A stretch of 16,138 bases of DNA from M3007 sp044350415. Lineage in GTDB: Bacteria; Bacteroidota; Bacteroidia; Chitinophagales; Saprospiraceae. Below, piece after piece: positions 1 through 7,284 of the stretch; the stretch's first letter is position 1, and the number at the start of each line of letters is the position of its first letter. The position numbers and the translations under genes were made by a program. The stretch spans positions 1 through 16,138 of the forward strand of contig JBILHQ010000146.1 in the NCBI GenBank assembly GCA_044350415.1, in the 5' to 3' direction. The notes beneath the pieces are model-generated. The model was not told where the DNA came from, did no database searches, and saw only the letters and a program-made list of their open reading frames with translations.

Positions 1-1
1 T

Positions 2-1477
2 CAGTTGGATTCCATGCGTATCTATTCCGATAACACGATTACTGGTTCGGTAATGATTGATGGAACGTCTTACACGGATGCTGGTATCCGTTTCCGCGGT
101 GATAAATCCTATCAAATGGGACTCAAAAGGAATCCTTTTGGCATTAAACTGAATACGAAAGACAAAACCCAAAACCATCAGGGGTATACATCGCTCAAAC
201 TTTCCTCAGCACTCCGCGACCCCAGTATGGTGCGCGAAATGATGTTCTATGAAATTGCGGCTAAATACTTGCCAACACCACAAGCATGTTACACCAAATT
301 GTATGTCAATAATGAATATATTGGAATTTTTGTAAATGTGGAAAGTGTTGATGGCCCATTTCTGCGCAAGAACTTTGGTTCCGACAACCGCCCGTTTTTT
401 AAAGCTGGTGTCGATTACAAACCGCAGGTGCCTTCTACCTGTAAAAATAACCTGAACGGTTCACTGGAGTTTGAAGAGAATCTGAATTGTTATAAAAGTA
501 ACTTTGAGATGAACTCAGCGCAAGGCTGGAATACCTTGCAGGAACTTACCCGGGTGTTAAATTTTGACGTAAAAAATATTGAGAAAGACCTCGATGTTGA
601 TCGGGTGTTATGGATGCTTGCACTGAATAATGTAATGGTAAACCTGAATAGTTATTCCGGATCTGCTACTAATTATTACCTGTATCAGGATAATCACGGG
701 CAGTTTCAACCCATCATGTGGGACCTGAATCTGTCATTTGGGGGATATAAAAATACAGGAACCGGAAGTGACCTCGATATCAAAGCACTTCAGCGGTTAG
801 ACCCATTGCTCCACATTGATAATCCTTATCGACCGTTGATCAGCCAACTGCTGAAAAATGAATTGCATAAGAAGATTTATCTTTCCCATGTGCGGCAAAT
901 CGTCAATGAAAATTTTGCCTATAAAAGCGATGCGTATGAAAAACGTGCCAGGGATTTTCAGGCGATGATTGCAGTTCCTTACAATGATGATAAATTCAAA
1001 CAGTACTCCTTAGATGAGTTTAAAAACAATATTACAACAACTGTAGGTAAAAAAAGTAAAATACCCGGCATTGTTGAGTTAATGAGTGCGCGCTCTAAGT
1101 TCCTTTACCAGCATCCGGAGTTGACACCACTTCCATCCGCCATCAAGGATATTACCCAACAAGTACGTGGTAAATTTGAGAAAGATCGCCTGGATGGGTT
1201 CCGTTTTACGGCCACAGCAGACCGGTTTCCAAAACGGATGTGGATTTATTACCGTTTTAAAGCTGATATGCCTTTTGCAGCACTTCCAATGGATGAAGAA
1301 ACAGTGGATAACTTGCAGGCGGGTATGCGGAAATTTGCAGTAAATATTGATTCCAAATCACCAGATGCAGAGATTGAGTATTATTTTTTGGTGGAAAATG
1401 CAGGGACGGTATCCTTTTCACCCGAAAATTATACCATAAAACCTTACAAAGTAAAACTCAGCGATCTGAATAAATAA
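2..1477 (+). CDS. CotH kinase family secreted protein, 5' truncated by the window edge
   Basis: This is a CotH-fold protein, related to the spore-coat kinase CotH, a divergent protein-kinase-like fold that phosphorylates secreted or coat proteins in Bacillus. The substrate in Bacteroidota is not known. The frame is open through the window start (codon 2-4 is CAG), and the TTG at 5 is not a credible start: alignment with the complete paralogue at 1582 shows that about 44 residues are missing, including the signal peptide. Visible family landmarks, counted from codon 5, are an RFRGDKSY block near residue 30, a TSLKLSSALRDPS block near 60, and a YIGIFVNVES block near 105. An LWMLALNNVMVNLNSY block near 205 is followed by the putative metal-binding MWDLNLSFGG near 240. 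The last ~110 residues form an Ig/Fn3-like C-terminal domain that ends without an obvious T9SS sorting signal. The gene is followed by a hairpin and a second CotH gene, so the pair is a tandem duplication. Confidence 0.88.
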   Translation, partial: QLDSMRIYSDNTITGSVMIDGTSYTDAGIRFRGDKSYQMGLKRNPFGIKLNTKDKTQNHQGYTSLKLSSALRDPSMVREMMFYEIAAKYLPTPQACYTKLYVNNEYIGIFVNVESVDGPFLRKNFGSDNRPFFKAGVDYKPQVPSTCKNNLNGSLEFEENLNCYKSNFEMNSAQGWNTLQELTRVLNFDVKNIEKDLDVDRVLWMLALNNVMVNLNSYSGSATNYYLYQDNHGQFQPIMWDLNLSFGGYKNTGTGSDLDIKALQRLDPLLHIDNPYRPLISQLLKNELHKKIYLSHVRQIVNENFAYKSDAYEKRARDFQAMIAVPYNDDKFKQYSLDEFKNNITTTVGKKSKIPGIVELMSARSKFLYQHPELTPLPSAIKDITQQVRGKFEKDRLDGFRFTATADRFPKRMWIYYRFKADMPFAALPMDEETVDNLQAGMRKFAVNIDSKSPDAEIEYYFLVENAGTVSFSPENYTIKPYKVKLSDLNK

Positions 1478-1485
1478 TTTAAGAC

Positions 1486-1574
1486 AGGGCATTTCGTTTA
1501 AGAGCGTGTGCGGGATTTTGAGTTCAAAAAAATCCCGCACATGCTTTTATTACGGAAATGCCCTTTTTATTTTA
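1486..1574 (+). terminator. Nested long hairpin with T-tract between the two CotH genes (terminator or attenuator)
   Basis: The outer arms 1486-1495 and 1555-1564 are a perfect 10-bp inverted repeat (AGGGCATTTC / GAAATGCCCT). The inner arms 1503-1518 and 1530-1545 pair over 16 bp with one G-T wobble, extendable by one T-A pair, around a loop near 1520-1528. A T-rich run (TTTTTATTTT) starts at 1564, directly after the outer stem. This is the form of a rho-independent terminator for the upstream CotH gene. It ends only about 8 bp before the next ATG (1582), so it may instead act as an attenuator or as structure in the leader of the second gene. Confidence 0.75.
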
Positions 1575-1581
1575 AAGAAAT

Positions 1582-3162
1582 ATGGTACGTACTTATTTTT
1601 ACTGTTTTTTTACTTGTCTTTTATTGCCTGTCAGCACCATTGCTCAGGATTTCTACCGCCCGGGAATCCAGGAAGTTCGCCTGGAAATGCCCGGTAAAAT
1701 GTGGGGGAATATGCTCGATTCTTTGAAACGCGCAAATCCTGAAGCAAGAATTACTGGTACGATCTGGTTAAATAACCAGCGCTTCGATAGTATTGGTGTG
1801 CGGTATAAAGGAAACAGCTCGTATTTCAGGACCAGTAAACAAACACTCCGGAAACTTCCTTTTAATATTAAACTTGATTATAAAAAAAAGGGACAAAAAC
1901 TAAATGATAAGTATAATGCTATCAAACTTTCCAATGCATTCTTAGACCCCTCTTTTATTCGGGATCCGTTGGCTTATGAATTGGTGCGGACTTACATGCC
2001 CGCCCCGGAGTGTAATTTTGCCCGGCTAACTATTAACGGTGAGCCTTATGGTTTATATATAAATACGGAAAGTATAGACCTGAGTTTTTTGAAAAAACAT
2101 TATAATTATACCGGGGGCCATATTGTAAAGTGCGACCCCGACCAATGGCAAAAAGTCAGGAGCCAAAGCGGCTGCCCAAAAGGTGAAAACGCTTCGCTTA
2201 CTTATCTCAATGACAGTCCCGGGTGTTACAACGCTTTTTATGAAGTGGATGATCCTGCAGCCTGGAAATTGCTCATCAACCTGATCAAAACCCTGAATAA
2301 AAAACCTGCCGAGATTGAAAATGTGTTGAATGTCGACCAAACATTATGGATGCTGGCGCTGAATAATGCGATGGTCAATCTCGACTCCTACAATGGATCT
2401 TTATCCCACAACTATTACTTGTGGTTTGATTCCACCAATGTTGCTCACCCATTGATTTGGGACCTGAATATGTGTTTCGGTGGATGGCGCCGCAATTACA
2501 GTTTTGAAGAAATGACCAATGACGAATTAATCAATTATCAGCCGCTTGCCGAAATTGATAATCCGCGCAGACCATTGATTTCCAAATTGTTGAAAGATTC
2601 ATATTACAGAAAACTATACCTGGCACATTTACGTACCATCAATAATGAGTGGCTGAAAAGTGGCAAACTTGACCAAAGGGCCACCGCACTCCTGAAAGAA
2701 ATTGATCCGATGGTCCAGCAGGACAAACAAAAACTCTATTCTTATGAGGATTTTAAGAATAGTATGGATAAAACGATGATTGATGGTCCCGATCATATTA
2801 TTGGTATTCGGGAAATAATGAGCAAACGGAGCGAGTACCTTACTAAACACCCGCTTTTAAATAAAGAACAACCCAAGTTGTCCGCCCCGGCACACCTGAA
2901 AAATGGTGAAAAAGTAGTGCTGACAGTCACTCTGAAAAATGCCACAGCTGGGTATGCTTATTATCGCCGGGACGTCATGTTTGCGTTTAAAAGAATTCCA
3001 TTGTTCGATGATGGTACGCATGGCGACTCCATTTCTGGTGATGGCATATTCGCTGCTGAAGTGGATGCAGCACTGATCAATCAATACTATTTCGCCGCTG
3101 AAAATGCGGATGCTGCCGCGACTTTGCCTGAAAGAGCATCTTTTGAATACCTGAAACTGTGA
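1582..3162 (+). CDS. CotH kinase family secreted protein (second paralogue, complete)
   Basis: This 526-residue CotH-fold protein resembles the upstream gene over its whole length. The start is fixed: an in-frame TAA lies at 1573-1575 and the ATG at 1582 begins a classic signal peptide (hydrophobic YFYCFFTCLLLPV, probable cleavage after VSTIA at residue 21). Landmarks are VRYKGNSSY near residue 75, an NAIKLSNAFLDPS block near 115, YGLYINTESIDL near 155, an LWMLALNNAMVNLDSYNGS block near 255, and IWDLNMCFGG near 295. The last is probably the metal-binding segment, with Asn where many CotH proteins have a second Asp. Residues ~440-526 form an Ig-like domain with the LFDDGTHGDSISGDGIF signature common in Bacteroidota CotH proteins. 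No T9SS sorting domain is obvious, so the mature protein is probably periplasmic or released. A kinase role is inferred from the family only. The stop codon lies inside the left arm of a downstream inverted repeat. Confidence 0.9.
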   Translation: MVRTYFYCFFTCLLLPVSTIAQDFYRPGIQEVRLEMPGKMWGNMLDSLKRANPEARITGTIWLNNQRFDSIGVRYKGNSSYFRTSKQTLRKLPFNIKLDYKKKGQKLNDKYNAIKLSNAFLDPSFIRDPLAYELVRTYMPAPECNFARLTINGEPYGLYINTESIDLSFLKKHYNYTGGHIVKCDPDQWQKVRSQSGCPKGENASLTYLNDSPGCYNAFYEVDDPAAWKLLINLIKTLNKKPAEIENVLNVDQTLWMLALNNAMVNLDSYNGSLSHNYYLWFDSTNVAHPLIWDLNMCFGGWRRNYSFEEMTNDELINYQPLAEIDNPRRPLISKLLKDSYYRKLYLAHLRTINNEWLKSGKLDQRATALLKEIDPMVQQDKQKLYSYEDFKNSMDKTMIDGPDHIIGIREIMSKRSEYLTKHPLLNKEQPKLSAPAHLKNGEKVVLTVTLKNATAGYAYYRRDVMFAFKRIPLFDDGTHGDSISGDGIFAAEVDAALINQYYFAAENADAAATLPERASFEYLKL

Positions 3163-3301
3163 CTTCAGCTTCGCTCAGTCACCGGCAGCTTCGAATTTCG
3201 CACAGTCATCATTAATGGGGCCGCTTCAATAACACAGCGAAGCCGAAACACGGCGACTGAGCGTAACCGAAGCATGGTGACTCAGCGCAGCCGAAGTCAC
3301 C
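3159..3301. repeat. Intergenic cluster of short inverted and direct repeats between convergent genes
   Basis: The left arm (3159-3183) and the right arm (3276-3300) are inverted copies of a 25-nt unit matching at 22 of 25 positions (GTGACTTCrGCTkCGCTsAG plus TCACC). Each copy is itself a small hairpin: GTGACT/AGTCAC in the left copy and GGTGACT/AGTCACC in the right. Degenerate copies fill the space: one in the left orientation at about 3187-3210, and two in the right orientation at about 3231-3247 and 3252-3272. The cluster sits between the 3' ends of two convergent genes and overlaps both stop regions, with the stop codons at 3160-3162 (+) and 3297-3299 (-). It has no T-tract. A role as a bidirectional transcript-end structure or a dispersed REP-like element is inferred. 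Confidence 0.8.
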
Positions 3302-5447
3302 GTATTAATGTCACATTTCCTTTTTGCTCTTTCACCGTACCATCCTGGCACACTATTCTGTAATAGTAACCATAGGTCTCTGCTGGTTGGGATTGTCCTT
3401 TGTACATCCCATCCCATTGGTCATCAATACTCCTGGCTTCAAATATTTTTTCTCCCCAGCGATTATAAATCATCCAATAGACTTCCGTTGTAAAACGCCC
3501 TTCCATTTTAAGGAATTCATTTTCTCCGTCGCCATTGGGAGAAAACCCTGTTGGAAAGAAAATGAACGGTTCGCCACAAACAGGATTTAATACAATCACC
3601 CGAACCTGCGCCTCCTGGGTGCAACCGGAAGTGGCGGTAGCGATGACCGTATAATCAGTTGTAACGGTAGGTGTTGCAATGGGATTAATTATATTGCTGT
3701 TGGACAGCGAGCCATCAGGCATCCAGGAAAAAACACCCTGAACAGGAAAGCTTGCGAGGAGTTGACTGTATTCTCCCGGTAAAATAGTGGTGGGATTTGC
3801 AGTTGCTGATAATACCCCATTGGCAAGCACATTAACTTCGACCTCCCGTTTCCATTCACAGGGTGAACCGTCTTGTGTAATGGTAACCGTATAGGCAGTG
3901 GTGATGGAGGGACTGACTACCGGGTTGGCAAGTGCAAGATTGGAAATGTCGGGGGAAGGCGACCATGCATAAGTCAGTGCGGATGATGCATCGGGATAAA
4001 GGCCAATTGACTCACCCGCACAAATGGAATATGTTTCCTCAATCAATTGGTCGAGTGCAAATGGGACCACAAATGAAAAGGTGGTCTCGTCACTGCAACC
4101 ATTCCCACCGATAGCCGTCAGCAACACATAATAGGTGCCAGATTCGGTGACTTTAAATTCTGGTTTGTTAGAACTGGAGGTAAACGTAAAATTATTTGGC
4201 CCGGTTACAAACCAGTTGACAGCAGTGATGCCAAATTGCGGATCAGTGCTTTGGTTGATGCAGCGCACCGTAACCCCCGTAGAGTCACAATCGGTATATT
4301 TAAGCTCCAATACCGCCTCGGCTTGTGTGGAAGTCATCCATATTTCCTGAACGAGGGTGTCGGAACAGGAATAGCCTGGATTTACAATGAGCGCAACCTG
4401 ATAGTGACCAGTGTCAGGGAAACTAAAGGCAGGGCTGTATTGGTTAGAAAAGAGGCTTAAATCACCTCCCCAGTCGAAATACCAGTTGGAAATGCCAAGG
4501 GCGTTTAAATCAGTTTTATTATTAAATTGAACACGGAGTGAATCACAAAGCAACTCCGGCACCTGATAAGCAGCTACCGGGACGCCACAGTCAGCCACAT
4601 TGTACTGAAAATCGCGGCGGGTAGTTGAGATCAGCGCGCCATTCCTGAATTCATCTACACAAACCCCTACCACAAAATTGCCAATTGTATTCGGAATGCC
4701 TGTCATAAACCCTGTATAGGGATCTATTTTCAACGGATCACCACCCAGTAAATCAGTCAGGTCGTATGGCGACTGCCAGATGACTTCTATATAGGGCCCG
4801 GAATTCGGTGGTTGAGGTATAGGAGCGTTGGGTTCTGCACCATCCAATGGTGTACACAATCGGTAAGCCAGAGAATCGCCATCGGGATCGCTGGCAGCAT
4901 GATCAAAGTCAACAGGTTCATGGACACAAATAGCCAGGGGGGGCCAGTTATTATAGACTGCACTGTTGTTGCACAATTCATAAGCAGTGTCATTAATCTG
5001 CGTAATAATGGTAATACCCACATTTTCCGGATCATGGATATTTCGGATCAGTTGGTTGCGGCAACAACGCTGATAAATCAAAAAATAGCCCCCTGGGCGC
5101 GGTGGAAGACTGATAACGGCGGTATAAGTCGTGCGGTGTACACAGATGTCCGGCGGTTGAGTAAGGCAGGGATTATTCAGATATATTACCAGCGTATCAT
5201 CTATTTTATTCCAATTCAGCAGGAAAGACAAAGCGGTATCTATTTCAAAACTGGCATTCGTGATGCCTATGGATGCTGGGTCGTCAAAGGGAGGAACACC
5301 ATTAAAACAATCCCTGTAAACACTGAGCTTGATCTCAAAAAGATCATTCCCCAGACATTTATAGGTAATCTCGCCGCCAACAATATGGGTAGCATTGGCT
5401 ATATGCTGGCATGCGAGAAAAAGGAAAGCCAGAAAAACTCTTTTCAT
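3297..5447 (-). CDS. Secreted PKD/Ig-like protein with gliding-motility type C-terminal (T9SS type-B) sorting domain
   Basis: This 716-residue secreted protein is probably exported by Sec and then by the type IX system to the cell surface or medium. I chose the ATG at 5447 because it begins MKRVFLAFLFLACQHIANA, a good signal peptide cleaved before THIVGG; the longer in-frame start at 5477 adds ten residues that break that pattern. Residues 20-285 are a Bacteroidota-typical N-terminal module (THIVGGEITYKCLGND; FDHAASDPDGDSLAYRLCTP). A PKD-like domain with NWYFDWGGD follows at ~290-375. Further Ig/PKD-like domains lie at ~376-462, ~470-540 and ~545-622. Residues ~628-716 are the CHU_C/gliding-motility C-terminal domain (FFPTGFSPNGDGENEF, IYNRWGEKIFE, QWDGMYKG, ending GNVTLIR). 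No catalytic motif is visible, so an adhesive or structural surface role is most likely. The gene is convergent with the CotH gene and divergent from the SGNH gene. Confidence 0.92.
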   Translation of the reverse strand: MKRVFLAFLFLACQHIANATHIVGGEITYKCLGNDLFEIKLSVYRDCFNGVPPFDDPASIGITNASFEIDTALSFLLNWNKIDDTLVIYLNNPCLTQPPDICVHRTTYTAVISLPPRPGGYFLIYQRCCRNQLIRNIHDPENVGITIITQINDTAYELCNNSAVYNNWPPLAICVHEPVDFDHAASDPDGDSLAYRLCTPLDGAEPNAPIPQPPNSGPYIEVIWQSPYDLTDLLGGDPLKIDPYTGFMTGIPNTIGNFVVGVCVDEFRNGALISTTRRDFQYNVADCGVPVAAYQVPELLCDSLRVQFNNKTDLNALGISNWYFDWGGDLSLFSNQYSPAFSFPDTGHYQVALIVNPGYSCSDTLVQEIWMTSTQAEAVLELKYTDCDSTGVTVRCINQSTDPQFGITAVNWFVTGPNNFTFTSSSNKPEFKVTESGTYYVLLTAIGGNGCSDETTFSFVVPFALDQLIEETYSICAGESIGLYPDASSALTYAWSPSPDISNLALANPVVSPSITTAYTVTITQDGSPCEWKREVEVNVLANGVLSATANPTTILPGEYSQLLASFPVQGVFSWMPDGSLSNSNIINPIATPTVTTDYTVIATATSGCTQEAQVRVIVLNPVCGEPFIFFPTGFSPNGDGENEFLKMEGRFTTEVYWMIYNRWGEKIFEARSIDDQWDGMYKGQSQPAETYGYYYRIVCQDGTVKEQKGNVTLIR

Positions 5448-5570
5448 GTTAATGGCGTAAATATGATTAAGGAACATACCAGGGATTTTTCGGGCTAATG
5501 TACGCTAAGGAACGGAGAATTGAACCAGTATACAGTTATCGATGTTCACCTGCGTAAAATAATTACAAAG
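5448..5570. promoter_or_regulatory. Divergent intergenic region that should hold promoters for both flanking genes
   Basis: These 123 bp separate the divergent starts at 5447 (-) and 5571 (+), so promoters in both directions are expected here. I did not find a convincing pair of Bacteroidota -33 TTTG and -7 TAnnTTTG elements, and no Shine-Dalgarno sequence precedes either start. The assignment rests on gene orientation only. Confidence 0.4.
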
Positions 5571-6311
5571 ATGATGATTCGTTTTGCATTTTATCTGCTG
5601 CTTTGGAGCTGCTTCCAGGGCTGCACCAATGAACCTGTTGACCTTGTAATACCTGAGCAACCTGTTGTTTCAATGCGTACCAAAGAAATGAAAATTGATA
5701 TACTTTGTCTGGGTGATTCCTATACCAAAGGAGAAAGTGTGCCAACGTCCCAAAACTTCCCCAATCAACTCAAAGACAGTCTTTTATTAGATACTTTTGA
5801 CCTGCTCCCTGCCGCCCCGCATATTATTGCCCAAACTGGTTGGCGAACCGACCAACTCATCAATGCCATATTTGCCGCCACAGAAATTCAGGACAGTATT
5901 TTTAGCCTTGTCACACTGTGTATAGGTGTCAATAATCAATACCAAAATGGCAATTTGGAGCAGTATAAAACACAATTTGAAGCACTCCTTAAAACAGCGA
6001 TCATTCGGGCGGGCAATCGAAAAAAACGGGTGATCGTCGTGTCCATTCCCGACTGGGCATTTACCATTTACGGCCAGAATTATCCGGGCGGCGGTGCATC
6101 TGTTTCTGCTAAAATTGATGAATACAATGCTGCCAATAAGGTGATTGCAGATCAATACCAGGTGCACTATGTCAATGTTACGGGGAGTTCCCGGCAGGGG
6201 ATTACCCGCCCCGAACTGGTGGCGATCGACGGGCTACATCCTTCGGCAGTGCAATATTCGGAATGGGTGCGCCTCATTTTGCCGGTGGCCAAAGCAGTCT
6301 TGGTGCAGTAA
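5571..6311 (+). CDS. SGNH/GDSL-family hydrolase, probable lipoprotein
   Basis: This 246-residue protein is an SGNH-family esterase or lipase-like hydrolase acting on an unknown ester. I chose the ATG at 5571 (5574 is equally possible) because it starts directly before a hydrophobic export signal, MIRFAFYLLLWSCFQGC. The frame extends upstream to a TTG at 5520, but that would add 17 polar residues in front of the signal. Cys18 in FQGC looks like a lipidation site, although the lipobox is imperfect, so a lipoprotein is likely but not certain. Catalytic blocks are visible in the right order and spacing: block I LGDSY with nucleophile Ser50, block III IGVNN with Gly119 and Asn121, and block V DGLHPS with Asp220 and His223. 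The length fits a single SGNH domain. It is transcribed away from the T9SS cargo gene and is followed by a terminator at 6435, so it is probably monocistronic. Confidence 0.88.
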   Translation: MMIRFAFYLLLWSCFQGCTNEPVDLVIPEQPVVSMRTKEMKIDILCLGDSYTKGESVPTSQNFPNQLKDSLLLDTFDLLPAAPHIIAQTGWRTDQLINAIFAATEIQDSIFSLVTLCIGVNNQYQNGNLEQYKTQFEALLKTAIIRAGNRKKRVIVVSIPDWAFTIYGQNYPGGGASVSAKIDEYNAANKVIADQYQVHYVNVTGSSRQGITRPELVAIDGLHPSAVQYSEWVRLILPVAKAVLVQ

Positions 6312-6434
6312 TCTATAGAATTCACTTTAACTTAACCTTTATTTCGAAGGCGACATTGGTAATAGTCAGACTTTTGTGGCGATTTTACTACCAAAGAAAA
6401 GCTATCTAATGCTTCATACGAAACAGGTTATTTT

Positions 6435-6472
6435 AGTGGAACCGCGCGTAATGCCGGGTCCACTTTTTTTTT
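6435..6472 (+). terminator. Rho-independent terminator downstream of the SGNH hydrolase gene
   Basis: The stem pairs AGTGGA plus CC (6435-6443, with one bulged A) with GGTCCACT (6457-6464) around a 13-nt loop that is itself GC-rich. It runs directly into nine Ts at 6464-6472. It lies 123 bp after the hydrolase stop codon, with no gene in between, and separates that gene from the adhesin locus. Confidence 0.75.
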
Positions 6473-6800
6473 GGCGGGTGGTGGTTGTGTAATTGGTTTA
6501 TTGCACTTTGAAGTGAGCGTAAAATGACAGATTTATGTATAATGGAATAAAATATTTTTAAAAAAAATATACCATTGAAAATATTTATTTTACCTTGCAC
6601 TGTATTTTAACATAATTTAATCCAATTATCTCATTGAAAAGTGTTTGCCAATAATTTTCCCCGGCCATTCCGGTCTGTAGATTCCTTGTCATTCGTTTTT
6701 CAGATGTTTTCGTCCAGGTGATCAAATCACCCAATTATTCTCACTATGCCATGTTTTGGCTGGTGTTTTTATTTTTTATTAAACATCTAATTATTTAACA
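6473..6800 (+). promoter_or_regulatory. A/T-rich leader upstream of the small secreted protein and giant adhesin genes
   Basis: These 328 bp carry no credible gene. They include a very A/T-rich core (about 6536-6596) with an AAAATATTTTTAAAAAAAAT run, a loose match to a Bacteroidota -7 element (TACCTTGC at 6591-6598, against TAnnTTTG), and an upstream TTG at 6575-6577 whose spacing is too short for a standard -33 element. The ATG at 6801 is preceded by an A/T-rich stretch without a Shine-Dalgarno sequence, as is usual in this phylum. A promoter with a leader of up to ~200 nt is likely by position, but the exact site is not established. Confidence 0.35.
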
Positions 6801-7229
6801 ATGAAGGGTTTACAATTTTTCATTTCCATTTTTACTATTGTTTGTTTCTCAGGTTTTTGCTCGGTCTTGAACGCACAGGATGCATTTGAGGTTGGAGAAC
6901 GAAATTGGAAAACTTCTCCTGCATTAAGTACGGTAATTGCAGATGAAATTTCCAAAACAAATGTAGCGCTGGCATTACCAGATTTGCATCCGGACGACCG
7001 ATTGCTTACAACGGCCTATCAAAAAATGCTTGCTTTATTGCAGACAGACCTTCAGGGTAATACCCCTGTGGGTGATGCCTTGCTTCATGCTTTTAATCAG
7101 GTAGTATCTGCATCAAATACTGATACTGCATTGAAAGGATTAGTGCCGGCTCAATTTGCGGAGATGATGCCGATTTTACTTGAAACGCTTTCTGAAACAC
7201 CACAGATGGTTCCTCAGACAGGGCTTTAA
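6801..7229 (+). CDS. Small secreted protein of unknown function next to the giant adhesin
   Basis: I do not recognise this 142-residue protein. It has a clear signal peptide (MKGLQFFISIFTIVCFSGF, cleavage probably after LNA before QDAFEVGE, near residue 25). The mature ~117 residues have no Cys and no repeats, and the composition (Ala, Leu, Thr and acidic residues, with stretches such as YQKMLALLQTDL and FAEMMPILLETL) suggests a mostly helical soluble domain. The segment NVALALPDLHPDDRL looks like a loop. There is no lipobox, no transmembrane segment after the signal and no sorting domain. The stop is 55 bp before the start of the giant gene on the same strand, with no terminator between them, so the two are probably cotranscribed. 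A role as chaperone, anchor or regulator of the giant protein is only a guess from position. Confidence 0.8.
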   Translation: MKGLQFFISIFTIVCFSGFCSVLNAQDAFEVGERNWKTSPALSTVIADEISKTNVALALPDLHPDDRLLTTAYQKMLALLQTDLQGNTPVGDALLHAFNQVVSASNTDTALKGLVPAQFAEMMPILLETLSETPQMVPQTGL

Positions 7230-7284
7230 CTGAGTTGTTAAATACCGATATCCAGATTCATTCTTCGATTTTTATTTTATTCTC

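Noticed and set aside
1506..1726. Two short plus-strand frames overlapping the start of the second CotH gene
   Set aside because: They begin within the hairpin, overlap the signal-peptide region in other frames and carry no domain.
5448..5477. Longer start (5477) for the minus-strand cargo protein
   Set aside because: MKRVFLAFLFL at 5447 gives a standard signal peptide, and the extra ten residues fit non-coding leader better.
4812..5498. 228-codon open frame on the + strand
   Set aside because: It is antisense to the well-supported CHU_C-type protein, has no domain pattern or signal peptide, and its composition reflects the opposite strand.
5520..5570. Upstream TTG start for the SGNH gene
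   Set aside because: It would put 17 polar residues before the export signal; the ATG at 5571 or 5574 gives a normal signal peptide.
6410..6493. 27-codon ATG frame across the terminator
   Set aside because: It runs through the terminator stem and T-tract, and has no conserved feature or ribosome-binding context.
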